A stretch of 64,000 nucleotides of DNA from Portulaca oleracea. Lineage: Eukaryota > Streptophyta > Magnoliopsida > Caryophyllales > Portulacaceae. Made by a program: the position numbers and the translations under genes. The stretch lies in assembly GCA_029582165.1 (NCBI GenBank), contig CM055892.1:13186754-13250753 (forward strand), written 5' to 3'. Shown here in pieces: positions 33,923 to 45,236 of the stretch (its first letter is position 1; the number at the start of each line of letters is the position of its first letter). The notes below the pieces were generated by a model that was given only the letters and a program-made list of their open reading frames with translations, was not told the origin of the DNA and ran no database searches.

Positions 33923-36193
33923 TTATTTTTTTTTTGCCAAAAGTGACAGTACAACAACTTAACAACATACAAAGAAACTAACACAACATAAAAGAACCCA
34001 ACTAAACAAACATAAAAGGAACACCCAATGACGAGTCGTCTACGCTTCGCTTGACTTGTGTCGCCAAGTCCTGCGCTGGTTGAACCTCATCACGGGCCCT
34101 TTTTGAATAAAACCCTTCACCAAGTTACAACACTCTTCTGATGACTCCCAAGATGTCTGCTCGTCCCTTGCTTGCTGATCACCTCGGTGGAGCCGCTTCT
34201 TCGGAGGCACATGAGCTCCCCAGGCTATACTTTCCTCCTGCATCTTCCTCTTAGTACCTGCAACACAAACATCTCGGCACCTAGCAGCCCATCGGATATC
34301 CTTACATGTGTGGTGGCGTCTCCTTGAAGCCTTGTATCCTCCTCTTGATGCATCAAATTTGAAAAAACCATCTTGTTGTTGTGGCTGCGTGATCACTCCT
34401 CCAACCTGATCCGGCACCTCTGAAGAATCCTCAACCTTAGTGGTTATTTCTCTCATAGATTTCAATTTCTGCCCCACAGGAGTTGATGTAGCCTCATCCA
34501 CTATCATGTCTTCCCTACCCCTGTCAAGGTTGGTGGCAACTCTCACTACTATAACTCATACTCCTTGGATCGTAAAAGGTCACTGTCTTTTTTCGCAACA
34601 CTTCCTCATATGTATTGTCCGGTATGGACAAAGAATCTCTCCTTATGCCTTTCTTAAAGAATTTTTTAAACGATTTAGCAACTGCTCTGTCCTTCTCGAC
34701 TGAACTGAAAGTCGGAGATTGTGTAGGACTTGGACAAATCCTATCCTCCACACATAGCATTAAGATTTTTCCATTGGGAGGGGTTGAGGTCTCCTCAGAA
34801 ACCCCTCCCAATTCCACTCTTTTGTACCATAGAGTAACTTCCCTGTACTCCACCTTCCTCAACTACCTTCTGTTTCTTTAGTCGCCGACTCGGCAGTGCA
34901 GTTCCCAATCCCTGCACCCCGTTGATGCTAGTCGTTGAATCTCCTTGCGAATCACCTATAGGAGATGTTTGTACACTCTTGTCAACCTCCGAGACGAGGA
35001 ACGTCTGTTGTGCCTTGGTAGAGGTTTTCACCATCTCTAATTCTTTCTGAACCTCTACATTTGAAGGATCTAACTCCAAAGCTCGAGTAAGCGCCATCGT
35101 CGCTTCATCCAATTTCCCCAACTTAGCATAAGCAACACCACTTCGGTACAAAGCCTTAACATTGTTTGGGGCAAACTTTAACACAAACCTACATGCTTCA
35201 ACGACCTTTGAAAACCCTCCCAACTTCAACTCACAGGCAACAAGATTCAACTTAACCGACACAGCTAATTCCCACAGCAACAATAAGTCCGAATAAGACC
35301 TTGGATCACTAACACAAATAAATTGTAGGCTTTTCCCCATACAAACGGGCAGCACTTTTATATCACCCTGCTCTGAATAACTGATTACCATCCTCTTTAA
35401 ACTTCGTCACCGTAAGGATGGCCTGGCTAGGATGTTCCATTTCCCTTAACAGGTTTAACACATCCCCATCAAATTCCTTCTCCCATGTTGCCAACAGTTC
35501 CCTCCAAGGATTATTCACTTCCATCCTCAAACAAGTCTACACCGAACGAGCAGAACCTCACACCCAGCTAGAAAGGACTAGGCAAGTCAACCCAACCAAA
35601 GGCAATACCACCGCCCAACTCAACCCAACCTTTGGAGTCAGAAGAAATAAAACGAAGATAACCGCACCAAACACAGGACGACACACTACACAAAAAGCTA
35701 GGAGAGGCAAACTCACACTCCACAAACAACACAAAGACCAACACAGCAAAAGAAAGCAAGGATAATCAGAGACGAGCACCTGGATCACCGGTTCAGGCCA
35801 ACCTCCCGCCGGACGCAACCAAACGAGAAGGCATGCCCCAACCGCGCCCCAACCCCACCTTCCTACGCCCACAGCAAGCTCACCGACCCCGGCGCACTTC
35901 CAATCCGGACACGTCGCACAGAGAACCCGGCTTAGTCGGCACTCTCTGGAACCTACCCACACCCACCAAAGCACAAACACACCAAACACTAAACCGGAAC
36001 ACTCGAGAAACTGATTAACAAAGAAAGGGAAGGACGGAAAGAAGAAGATCGGAGGACGGTGGTGCCGGTGGCGGCCTTCATCCGGCCATAGCGGCCTTCA
36101 TTCAGCTGTCACTGCCACCGACGGACTAATAAATGCACAACTCTATGGTAGTTGGGGTTTCGCTCTAGTTTATCCTACTCTCTCATGTCAATC
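33923..36193 (-). mobile_element. Retroposon carrying a TPR-protein frame
   Basis: A 2271-bp insertion on the minus strand. It is flanked by a perfect 19-bp target duplication (TTATTATTATATAAAAGTT) at 33904-33922 and 36194-36212. Its 3' end is TTTTGGC followed by an A-run (T-run on the plus strand at 33923-33935), the usual end of plant L1-mobilised sequences. The 5' ~670 bp is GC-rich and non-coding; a broken TPR reading frame follows. No reverse transcriptase is present. Confidence 0.85.
34040..35524 (-). pseudogene. TPR-domain protein, frameshifted, inside retroposon
   Basis: The frame appears to start at an ATG at 35522-35524 (MEVNNPWRELLATWEKEFDG). It reaches a TPR-type segment KFKEDGNQLFRAG, meets an in-frame TGA, shifts, and continues at 35391 down to 34795. 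Tetratricopeptide repeats there are SVKLNLVACELKLGGFSKVVEACRFVLKF and NNVKALYRSGVAYAKLGKLDEATMALTRALELDPSN, similar in layout to TPR co-chaperone/FKBP-type immunophilin C-termini. A Ser/Thr/Lys-rich tail continues in two further frames (34524-34862 and 34040-34546) ending KRRTWRHKSSEA-like. At least three lesions. It could be a retrocopy of a host mRNA, or an ORF belonging to the retroposon family; the parent gene is unknown. Confidence 0.6.
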
Positions 36194-36415
36194 TTATTAT
36201 TATATAAAAGTTGAAAGTATGAATTATTATAATCCAATTTTCTCCATTTTTTTATTTTTTTACTTTGTTTAACATACGAAGTCCCTTTGTTTTAAAAAAT
36301 TGGGGATTTGGTGGTAGCTGACTAAGCCACCCTTATGACATGTAGAAAACGAAAATGCGAAATTGAGTTTTATAGCCGACTATAATTCAGTGGCCGAGGA
36401 AACTTAAGGGGTTAA

Positions 36416-36535
36416 GGCATCGTTCTTTTGTGCGTTGCGTTACGTTTAGTTGCGTTGGAAATGGTTAAAAAGTGATGATAATTTGCGTTATGTTGCGTTG
36501 CGATTGGGTGCGTTAACGCATAAAAGAACGATGCC
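36416..36535. mobile_element. Short Tourist-like MITE
   Basis: 120 bp with nearly perfect inverted ends GGCATCGTTCTTTTGTGCGTT and the complement of GGCATCGTTCTTTTATGCGTT. TAA is duplicated at 36413-36415 and 36536-36538. The interior repeats GCGTTGCGTT. Confidence 0.85.
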
Positions 36536-36796
36536 TAAGTTTCATAGGAAATGATGTGGAAATCAACACTACGTGGGATGAAGATTTCCATGTTCCCATA
36601 ATCCCATCCACGGTCTTTCCGCCTTTGTTTTGTCTTCTTCGGTTGTGATGTGTGATGGACTGATGGGTCCGTCAACCTGATATCTATGTCATTTGGAAGT
36701 TTACACGGTGTGTACGCTAGGCTCAAATTTATTGTCTTCGGATGAAATTCTCACTCTAATTTTTTTAAAAATAAAAAATGTCGCTAAATTCAATAA
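36536..36796. other. Intergenic spacer between MITE and Helitron
   Basis: No feature recognised. Confidence 0.4.
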
Positions 36797-37026
36797 TCTA
36801 TATATATATATATGTGGAGCCTACGAAATGGAGTCACGCGAGTGATTGTAGGAGAATTGGCCAATCACAACATAAAAAAAAATTTCTATTTTTTATTTTT
36901 TTAATTATCAATCCGGATTTTATTTTAAAATTAAAAAAAACTGAAAGTATCACTAATCCTTAACTGCTTTGGACTCTGAATTAAATTATTTTGGTGCAAA
37001 TAATAGTAATTATTTTGGTGCTGCCT

Positions 37027-37040
37027 ATAATAATAATAAC

Positions 37041-37081
<41 letters not shown>
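37027..37081. repeat. (AAT)n microsatellite
   Basis: AAT run immediately before the second Helitron-type 5' terminus. Confidence 0.9.
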
Positions 37082-37082
<1 letters not shown>

Positions 37083-37981
37083 CTATATACTTATAATGAC
37101 AATCTATGTGGGGCCTAACAAATACTGCAACGAGAGCGTTTCAAGGAGTTTCAGCCAATCACAATTAAGAAAAATACAATTTTTAGAAATTGTTTAATAA
37201 TTCCAGAAAATCATAATAATAATCGATGAAAATCAAAACTTAGGCTGCATTGGACTCTGACCCCATTTTCAATAATTTTTTATTTTATTTTGAATCAGAT
37301 TTTATTTGAAACTTTGGCTGCTTTGGACTCTGACTCCATTTACAGCTGTTACATAACTGTTTCGGATTTAATTTTATTTTAGAATTAAAAAAAACTTTTA
37401 TGAATCCCATATGGCTTTGGAGTTTGATCACGTTTACAACTGTTAAAATATCCAGCGCAACTGCAGCTAGGTTACGTTCATTACAACTGTTAAAACATAT
37501 AAATATAATACTTTCATATATCAGCCAGAATCACAATTGATCTTCACCGTATTCGTCTTAATTGATTATTGACTTTACCAATTCATACTCTCATTAAGGT
37601 AAGTTTCAAGTCATTATTATATAGATATTCAAACCTATTGGGTTCTACATTGATTGCATTCATTGTAATTGATATATATTCAAAAACTACTTTGAATTCT
37701 GCAAATTCAATTCACATCACCATTCTTGATATAATCTATATGTTATAATAGAAATCATTGTGGGTCCCACGAAATAGAATCACGGGAGTGACTGTCAGGG
37801 AATTGACCAATCACAACATAGAAAATTATATATTTTTTTCTATTTTCAATTTTTTGTAAATTCTCAATCCAGATTTTATTTTAAAATTAAAAAATAGAAA
37901 GGATCACTAATCCTTGACTCCTTTGGACTTTGAATTAAATTTTTTTGGTGCAAATAATATTAATTATTTTGGTGTTTCCAA

Positions 37982-38009
37982 TAACAATAATAATAATAAT
38001 AATAATAAC

Positions 38010-38045
<36 letters not shown>
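37982..38045. repeat. (AAT)n microsatellite
   Basis: AAT/AAC run immediately before the fourth Helitron-type 5' terminus. Confidence 0.9.
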
Positions 38046-38293
38046 CTATATATTATAATAGAAATCATTGTGGGTTTTACGAAATAGAGCCATGGGAGTA
38101 ACGGTAGGGGAATTAGCCAATCACATCATAGAAAATTATATTTATTTTTTTCTATTTTCAATTTTTTTTTAATTTTCAATCTGGATTTTATTTTAAAATT
38201 AAAAAGACTAGAAAGTATCACTAATCCTTGACTCCTTCGGACTCTAAATTAAATTATTTTGGTGCAAATAACAGTAATTATTTTGGTGTTGCC

Positions 38294-38296
<3 letters not shown>

Positions 38297-38335
<39 letters not shown>
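38297..38335. repeat. (AAT)n microsatellite
   Basis: AAT run before the fifth 5' terminus (TCTATATAATATTAATAG). Confidence 0.9.
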
Positions 38336-38336
<1 letters not shown>

Positions 38337-38486
38337 TGTATCTATATAATATTAATAGTAAAGTTTGTGGATCCCATTAAATGGAGAAAGAAAATTAATT
38401 GTAGGGATTTCGACCAATCAGAAGATAAATAAATACTGAATTAAATTATTTTGGTCAAAATATCAGCAATTAATTATTTTGACAAA

Positions 38487-38512
38487 ATAATAATAATAGT
38501 AATAATAATAAT

Positions 38513-38545
<33 letters not shown>

Positions 38546-38572
38546 AATAATAATAATAATAATGATAATAAC

Positions 38573-38608
<36 letters not shown>
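38487..38608. repeat. (AAT)/(AAC)n microsatellite
   Basis: A compound run of AAT and AAC units, followed by a unit lacking the TCTATAT start but retaining GTGGGCCCCATGAAAT and CCAATCACA. Confidence 0.9.
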
Positions 38609-38707
38609 TGAAATAATTGTGGGCCCCATGAAATAAAGCCATGGGAGCGATTTTCGGAATCTAAACCAATCACAGCACAGTAAGTTATATTTTATTTTCA
38701 ATTTTTT

Positions 38708-39095
38708 CCAGATTTTATTTACAATTAAAGAAATTAAAAATATATTCTTAATCCACATTTGCTTGACAGCAGTTACATTCAAAATGAGTCTTACTAAATC
38801 TCAAATAGTAGTGTTCAATTTTAATTTAAATTATATTTTATTTTCTATTTCTTTGCAAATTATATTTACAATTAAATAAATTAAAAAAATATATCGTTAA
38901 TCCACGTCTGCTTGACAACAGCAGTTACATTCGAAACAAATCCTACTAAGTTTCAAACAGTAGTATTCAATTTTAATTCAAATTGTATTTTATTTTCTAT
39001 TTCTTTCAAGATTTTATTTACAATTTAAGAAATAAAAAAATATATCCTTCAACGAGTTATACGAAATCTTAAACTGTAGTATTCAATTTTAATTT
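38708..39095. repeat. Diverged tandem repeat near the Helitron 3' end
   Basis: About two and a half copies of a ~150-165-bp unit with CTTGACA(A)CAGCAGTTACATTC, GTAGT(A/G)TTCAATTTTAATT and TATTTTATTTTCTATTTCTTT. Confidence 0.7.
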
Positions 39096-39673
39096 AATTA
39101 CACCACTAAAACAAAACTGTCCTAACTAATGACCTTAATATCCAAAACGCTTCAAAACCATTACCAATTCGATTATTAATATTTCCCTTGCGGTTAGGTC
39201 AATGAGATTCAAGAGTTATTGTAGATATCTGTATAAATATAACACATCTGTTAGAGGTTATAACTATTTCCCGGATATTAACCTATTATTATGCATCTAC
39301 TTTTACAAACAACATACTTACATACTAAATATTCCAAAATTAAACCTTTCTTCATTTACAGTCAGAAGCAAGTAAGATCAATCTTATCGTACTTCAGAAT
39401 CATATAGACATAATACTTTACATTTCCCATCAATAAGTTTGACATTCATAAACGTTTACCTCAATATTCATTTGTAAGTTTCACATCCATGACTTTTATA
39501 AAATTTCAAAAGTAACTAATTGAGTTAACTCCGTGCATCGCACGGGTTGAAGCCTAGTGTTTATTAATAAAAGTATTAATTTACAATAGGTAAAATTTGA
39601 AACTTGTACGGTTAGTATAAATTGAAATTCAACTTTTCCAAAAGTGAAAAATGTTAATACTAAACTCAATTGA

Positions 39674-39920
39674 GGTTCTGTTCTTTTATGCGATAGGTTG
39701 CGGTGTGGTACTACATCGTATCACACACTTTAATTTCTACCACGCTTCACCCCATTTTATCACAATCATTATCAATATATCGTCTTACTTTTCTCTCTTC
39801 TCATTTTTCTCCTCTACCTTTTACATTCTCTCTCCTCACATACCCCACACACCACAACTCACTACACTTCACCATACTTTTTCAAATTTCACCACACCAA
39901 CCGTGTAAAAAAATGGAGCC
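39674..39920. mobile_element. Tourist-like MITE
   Basis: 247 bp; ends GGTTCTGTTCTTTTATGCG and ...AAAATGGAGCC. The flank TGA is duplicated (39671-39673 and 39921-39923). The interior CACCACA/TGTGGTA pattern is shared with 40092-40354. Confidence 0.7.
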
Positions 39921-40091
39921 TGAAATAGTAAAAAACAGCACAACCTTCAATTGAATTAAATTAATGTAAAAAATAGTCATATTTTTTTATAGGAGGTTCA
40001 CTGGAAAGTAAAGTTTCTTTTCTACCAGTCATATAATTCTATTTTTGTTTTTTTGTTAGAATTTTATAGAACATGAATTTTGAAAGGGTTA

Positions 40092-40354
40092 GGCCCCGTT
40101 CTTTTATGTCTTTGGTTGCGGTGTGGTAACGGTGCGGTGCGGTGGAATTTGAAAAAAGGTGGTGAATTGTGGTGAGAATTATGGTAAGTGGGATAAGTGA
40201 GGAGAGAAAATGTGAAAAGTATATGAGAAAAGTAGAGAGAGAAAAGTGAAGACATATTAGTAATGATTGTGGTGTGGTGTGGTGTGGTAGAAATTAAAGA
40301 GTTGCGGTACGGTGTGGTATCACACCGCAATCTACCGCATAAAAGAACGAGACC
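40092..40354. mobile_element. Tourist-like MITE inserted in the left foldback arm
   Basis: 263 bp. Ends GGCCCCGTTCTTTTATG and the complement of GGTCTCGTTCTTTTATGCG. TTA is duplicated at 40089-40091 and 40355-40357. Removing it restores GGGTTATTGG, which matches the other foldback arm. Confidence 0.85.
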
Positions 40355-40629
40355 TTATTGGAATTAAATAATCTAACCTTTGGGACAATTTGGATACGGC
40401 GAACTGACCTTTAAAATTTGGGCTCGACGAACTATACTTAACATCCTATTAGATTGAGTGAACTTTTACCGATTTCAACTCGTATGAAAAGTAACCTGAC
40501 AAATGTGATTGCTTATGTAAACTATTTAAAAGGTGAAAAGTAAAGAAAAAACACATTGATCACCTTCGTAAGTCATTTTTCCGATGAGCTGAGATCAATA
40601 ATTGTCCATTCAATCTAATAGGATATTAA

Positions 40630-41367
40630 GTGCTTGTTTGGCCTAGCTTTTGGAAGTGTTTTTGGAGTTAAAAAACACAAACTAGGCCAAACGGTTGTTT
40701 TTTTAGAAGCTAATAATTGTTTTCCAAAAATAGTTTTGGCAGAAAACAGCTTCAAAAGCAGAAGCACTAAATCGTTGTTTCTGCTTCTTACAAACTAATC
40801 TCTACTCAATCTATAGGATTCTTTAGTGATTAGTTTTCATACTTTCAAACAAATATTTTGATTCTTATAAAGATAGCATTTAAAGATTTTAATATTATGT
40901 TAGAACCTTTAATTATGTTAGATATTTTTATTATTTAATTTCTTTACAAATATGATATTTAATAAATTTTTGATATATTAATATTTAATTTAACAAATTG
41001 TTTATTTAAGTAAGACCATATATAGTTATAATAATTATTATTATAACTATAACTATAATTATATGATTATAATTATTACTAAAATTAAAATGTGATGATT
41101 TGTTTAAAAATTAATAAAAAGAGAAAAATGTAAATAATCATATGAAAATTTTACTCCCAAAAACACATGATAATTTTAAAAGTTACATTTAACAATTAAA
41201 TTTAGTAAAAACACTATATTATAAGTTAGGCCAAACACTTTAATTTAGTAAAAACACTTATCTCATTAGTTAGGCCAAACACTTCAATACCTCTTCAAAA
41301 ATAGCTTTTATAAAAACTGTTTGTAAGAAGCAAAAACATTTTTTTAGAAACTAGGCCAAACAGGCAC
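40630..41367. mobile_element. 738-bp MITE inserted in the right foldback arm
   Basis: Ends GTGCTTGTTTGGCCTAG and the complement of GTGCCTGTTTGGCCTAG. TAA is duplicated at 40627-40629 and 41368-41370. The phrase TAGGCCAAACACTT(T/C)AAT occurs twice inside near the right end. Removing it restores a TACTTAATATCC-type sequence present in the left arm. AT-rich and non-coding. Confidence 0.85.
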
Positions 41368-41473
41368 TAAGTACAGTTTGTTAAGACTAAATTTCAAAGG
41401 TCAGTTCATCGTATTAAAATTACTCAAAAGATTGGATTATTTAATTCCAATAACCCATTTTAAAATTAGTACT

Positions 41474-42632
41474 TATATTTTTTTTTCCAATAATAGATGT
41501 ATAACATCAATTTATATTTGTCTAATCAAGTTTTCTGTATATCTTGTGATTCACTGAAATGACTTGCACGTTGTACCTATTTGTAATTATGCAAGAGTAC
41601 CATATACAATAAATGTAAATATTGATATTTAAAAATGAGAATATCATTTATAATTGTTTTAAAAATAAATTCAAAAACTTATAATATTGAGATCTAAGTA
41701 TATTACTAAGATCATGAAATAAACGTCCGCAGCGGTGAGAACGGAGCTGACGTGGCGTCCACCTGTTGCCGGCAAGGTCGAGATCTGGAAAGCAATGGCG
41801 AGGTTGAGCATGGCGGCTGAGTCTGTCTTGGATTCATCCTCGCGTACCGAGGTTGAAGACAAGAACTCGCAGCCTTTTTCTTTTTTTTATTTCGTTTTCA
41901 CTTAATAAAACGACGCTGTTTTGAGCAAGTTTGGGCCGGAATTTTGGGCTGCGTGTGAAGTACCTTGGGTTGTGGGTTGTACTGGGTTTGTTGAATTCCG
42001 AAAATCAGCTAACATTGTATCCAACGACTAGTTGCAATTATTTCCTAATTTTTGTAATTTAAAAGATTGTAATCTTTATTTTTAGAATTCTAATCAAAAG
42101 TTTGTTTCATTATTTGGAAATTTTGTCACAATTTGAGTTTGAATATAATTATGATTTAGATACTTTAAACTTTTTATGTTGTATTTTTACCTTATAAATA
42201 GTTGCATATTCCTATGTTTTCTTGATCAATTGCAAGCTATTCTTCTCTCATAAATTGTCTTTCTCTTTGAAGAGACTTGTGGAAGCAACTTTTCCAAATA
42301 TTTAAGCATTTATTTTTTGTTTGTGTTTATGTTTACTATTTAATTACTTAATTTAATTTATGTATATAAATCATAATATGTTAAGAATTATTAAATTTAA
42401 TTGTGTAGATAAGTTGAAGATTATTTCACAAGTTTTGCAGGGGCTATTTGGTAAGTTTTATAGTAACAATTTAATTTATTCATTAATTATTTATAAAATA
42501 AAAATGTTTATAGGTAATTATTATGGTATTTAATAATTGTGTCGATATATAGTATATTATGGTCTTTAATAATTGTGTTTAAAATTAAATTATTCATACT
42601 CTGGAAACTATATAAATTGTAATTAGATTATA
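41474..42632. other. Intergenic sequence, possible promoter-like stretch
   Basis: No supported coding frame. ACCTTATAAATAGTTGC at about 42190 resembles a TATA box on the plus strand, and GAAGATTATTTCACAAGTTTTGCAG near 42417 looks like a splice acceptor. Neither can be tied to a gene with confidence. Confidence 0.4.
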
Positions 42633-42690
42633 CTAGGCTTCAACACGTGCGATGCACGGAGTGAACTAAATTAATTACTTTTGAAATAAT
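42633..42690 (-). mobile_element. Helitron 3' end, same family as 36797-39557
   Basis: Reverse-complemented, the sequence reads TTTCAAAAGTAATTAATT...CTCCGTGCATCGCACGTGTTGAAGCCTAG/T, matching the 3' end of the other Helitron over ~55 bases. It is then lost in an AAT/ATT microsatellite, so only the terminus remains recognisable. Confidence 0.75.
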
Positions 42691-42706
42691 AATAATAATA
42701 ATAATA

Positions 42707-42756
<50 letters not shown>

Positions 42757-42757
42757 G
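42689..42757. repeat. Palindromic (AAT)n(ATT)n microsatellite
   Basis: An AAT run turns directly into an ATT run, so the two halves can form a hairpin. Confidence 0.9.
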
Positions 42758-42977
42758 GTACAAACGTAATATTCTGGTTTGAACCGGGTGACCCAAAAAG
42801 ACTGGACGAAATGGTAACCATTCCAGTCTTCGTTCCAAGTCTTTTCATTTTTCTGGTTCCGGTCCGGTTGAGTCTAAACCCAGAAAACTCAAACCTGGAT
42901 TGAAAATTTAATTATTATAAAATCTAAAAATTAATGAAAAAAGATATTCATGATATTATGGGCGACAATCGCAATAT

Positions 42978-44104
42978 TCAAGTATGAGGTGGATGGAAAG
43001 AACTTCTTCTACCTTTCCTAATCCTCCTACCGATGAGGAATGGTCCAGAATTGAGAAAATTTGTGATCTCCTTCAACCTTTTGATGAGATGACCACTCTT
43101 ATTTCTGGCACTAAGTACCCAACATCAAATTTGTACTTGAAAAATGTGTGGAAGATTGAATTGTTGTTATCATCATATGTTCAATGTGACGATGTGTTTC
43201 TCAAGAGTATGGCTTTGAGAATGAAGGGAAAGTTCAAGGATTATTGGGAATCTTACAGTGTGATACTCTCTCTTGCCGCCATCTTGGATCCTAGATATAA
43301 GTTTCAATTTGTCAAATATTGTTTCTCACAACTTGATGCTGAAACTGTCGAGTTTAAGTCTAAGATTGTTAGAGATCAGTTATACAAGTTGTTTGCTGAG
43401 TATACTCCAGAAAACTCACAATCAAATGTGGGTAATTCAAGGAGGAAGGACGATGCTTTGGCGGTATGTTTTAAGATATAAGCTTCGAGTTTAATATTTA
43501 AAGTTACTAGTTATTTTGATTTGTGTGTACTAAGCCATCTTTTGATGTTTCATAGGGATTTGCTACTTTTGATCAAATTGGTGATCCCACTTCCAAGACT
43601 ATAGAGTTGGATAAGTATTTGGATGAAACTAGACTTGATCATACAATGGATTTGGACATCTTGACTTGGTGGATGGACAATGCAAAGCGCTTTCCCTTTG
43701 TGAGTAAGATGGCAAGAGATATATTGAGCATTCCCATTACTACGGTAGCTTCTGAGTCCTGTTTTAGCATGGGTGGAAGAATATTGACCAAGTGGAGGGC
43801 TTCGCTTAGGCCCGACAATGCTGAGGCGTTGGTTACTACTCGTACTTGGGTATATGGATTTGGAGTTGATAGAGGTAATATTTATATGCTGTCCTTGAGT
43901 ATTTTAATGTTTATATTTATATATATTTATATCTATTTATAAACATTTATTTTTGTAGATGATGATGACCAAGAAGTGAGCGGGCTTGCTGCTAATTTTG
44001 CTACCATACAATTAAATGTTGATGAAGAGGAAGATGATGACGATGAGGTGACAGAGTTGGATCCAACGGATGTTGAAGTGGCTGGTTGTTCTAATGTTGT
44101 GTAG
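42978..44104 (+). pseudogene. hAT transposase, C-terminal half
   Basis: Three exons fit: about 42984-43464, 43556-43874 and 43959-44104. GT donors are at 43465 (GTATGT) and 43875 (GTAATA); acceptors are TTTCATAG and TTTTTGTAG. The product has the hAT core end (EEWSRIEKICDLLQPFDEMT, SGTKYPTSNLYL, ILDPRYKFQFVKYCF), then ETRLDHTMDLDILTWW, and the C-terminal dimerisation domain (MARDILSIPITTVASESCFS, GGRILTKWRASLRPDN). It ends in an acidic tail. The N-terminal zinc finger and catalytic N-half are absent: upstream is a microsatellite and a Helitron end. It cannot be a complete transposase. Confidence 0.8.
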
Positions 44105-44822
44105 CTAGTTAATAGTTTAGTATGAATGGTGTGTTATTTGACTACTTATGAGAACTTTGTATTTCGTTCAAGAATTGTACTAATGTTGCACTTGAGACTT
44201 TTTCATGGTATGCTGTTGTGTGTTAAATTGTTCTAGCCTATGTGGTGGAAATACTTGGTATTTGAGACACAATCAAGTCTTTAGAGGGTTTATTTCATGG
44301 TTTTCTAATGAATTTATATGGTATTTATGTGTATATGCGACTATTGATGTTTTGTTGGTTGTGTAATTGTGTCTGATTGTGCAATAGTGCAAGATTTTTA
44401 TTTATTTTTTTTATGGAAGGATAGATATTCATATTTCATATTTGTGATGAACATATACATTTCATAAGTAGTAAGTACTGTTATTCGTAGGTTGTTGACG
44501 TAAACTACATAATATTGTAGTCGTAGACTTGGAGATTGCCAAATTTAGTGTATAGTAATATGTCTATACAACTATGAGTCTATGACACATCGTGGTGGTC
44601 GAACTTTAAATGGAATGGTACATTACACAGGTGTCTTTGACTAATTATAATCAATTTTATTAGTTGTAAGTGACTGAGAAAAAGGGCAGTCATGACCCGT
44701 AAACCCGACCCAAACCGCCCGAGACCGGAATACACCCGGCTCGTATTTACCCGAACCTGAAATACACCCGACCCGTATTTACCCGAACCCGATATACGAC
44801 CGACCCGTAACCCGCCCGCCCG

Positions 44823-44848
44823 CCCATTTTGACAGGTCTAGCGGCGAC
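44823..44848 (+). mobile_element. hAT right terminus
   Basis: CCCATTTTGACAGGTCTA ends at 44840; its complement TAGACCTGTCAAAATGGGC is a familiar hAT end. It lies 0.7 kb after the transposase fragment, preceded by repeated ACCCG phrases. The 8 bases GCGGCGAC that follow would be the target duplication; no matching left end was found. Confidence 0.6.
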
Positions 44849-45236
44849 GGTGAGAAGGTGTGCTGCGTCAAACGGCGGTGACAGTTATCAGGGGCATCGT
44901 CAATCGTGGAATGCAGAAGGGTTTTGAAATTAAATTCCCAGGTTTGCTGTATACAATACAAAAATATTGCAAAAGTAATTTGTAAAAGATACATGGTTGA
45001 ATGGGTAAGGATTTGCTTATTATATGATAGGTTGCAAGTTCAAACCTCATAGCTTCAACTTTTTTCAGAATTTGAAAATAAATAAAATCGACGTATGAGA
45101 TTTGATCACGCCACATGTACGGTACACATCGCCGGAATTACCGTAATTACCATAATTGCCAAAAGCTGGAAATCGCTATACATGCTTCCATATATATATA
45201 TATATTCAACGACCAAAACTAACTCAACCCTTTCTC

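Larger units (their letters stand above)
36797..39557 (+). mobile_element. Non-autonomous Helitron with repeated 5' ends
   Basis: The right end has the classic Helitron 3' structure: a hairpin CCGTGCATCGCACGG at about 39530-39544 followed by CTAG at 39554-39557 and a T. The left end, TCTATATATATATATG after an A, matches the Helitron 5' consensus (TCT-TAYTA type). No target duplication is expected. The 5' terminus is iterated: TCTATAT starts at 36797, 37082, 37735, 38045 and 38341. Each is followed by a GTGGG(T/C)CC(C/A)-type box and CCAATCACA, and mostly preceded by an AAT microsatellite. No Rep/helicase gene is present. Confidence 0.75.
40072..41473. mobile_element. Foldback element split by two MITEs
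   Basis: With the MITEs at 40092-40354 and 40630-41367 removed, about 395 bp remain as one inverted repeat with ~120-bp arms. The left arm has TTATTGGAATTAAATAATC, GAACTGACCTTTAAAATTT and ATCCTATTAGATTGA, in that order. The right arm carries the complement of the same series. Arms are about 80% alike by eye. No target duplication was confirmed at the outer ends. Confidence 0.75.

Noticed and set aside
35558..35989. 143-codon hydrophobic, Trp/Cys-rich minus-strand frame in the TPR retroposon
   Set aside because: It is upstream of the likely start of the TPR frame, in the GC-rich leader, and shows no domain; more likely a chance frame.
39651..39954. Overlapping His/Thr/Pro-rich frames
   Set aside because: They translate the CACCACA-rich interior of a MITE.
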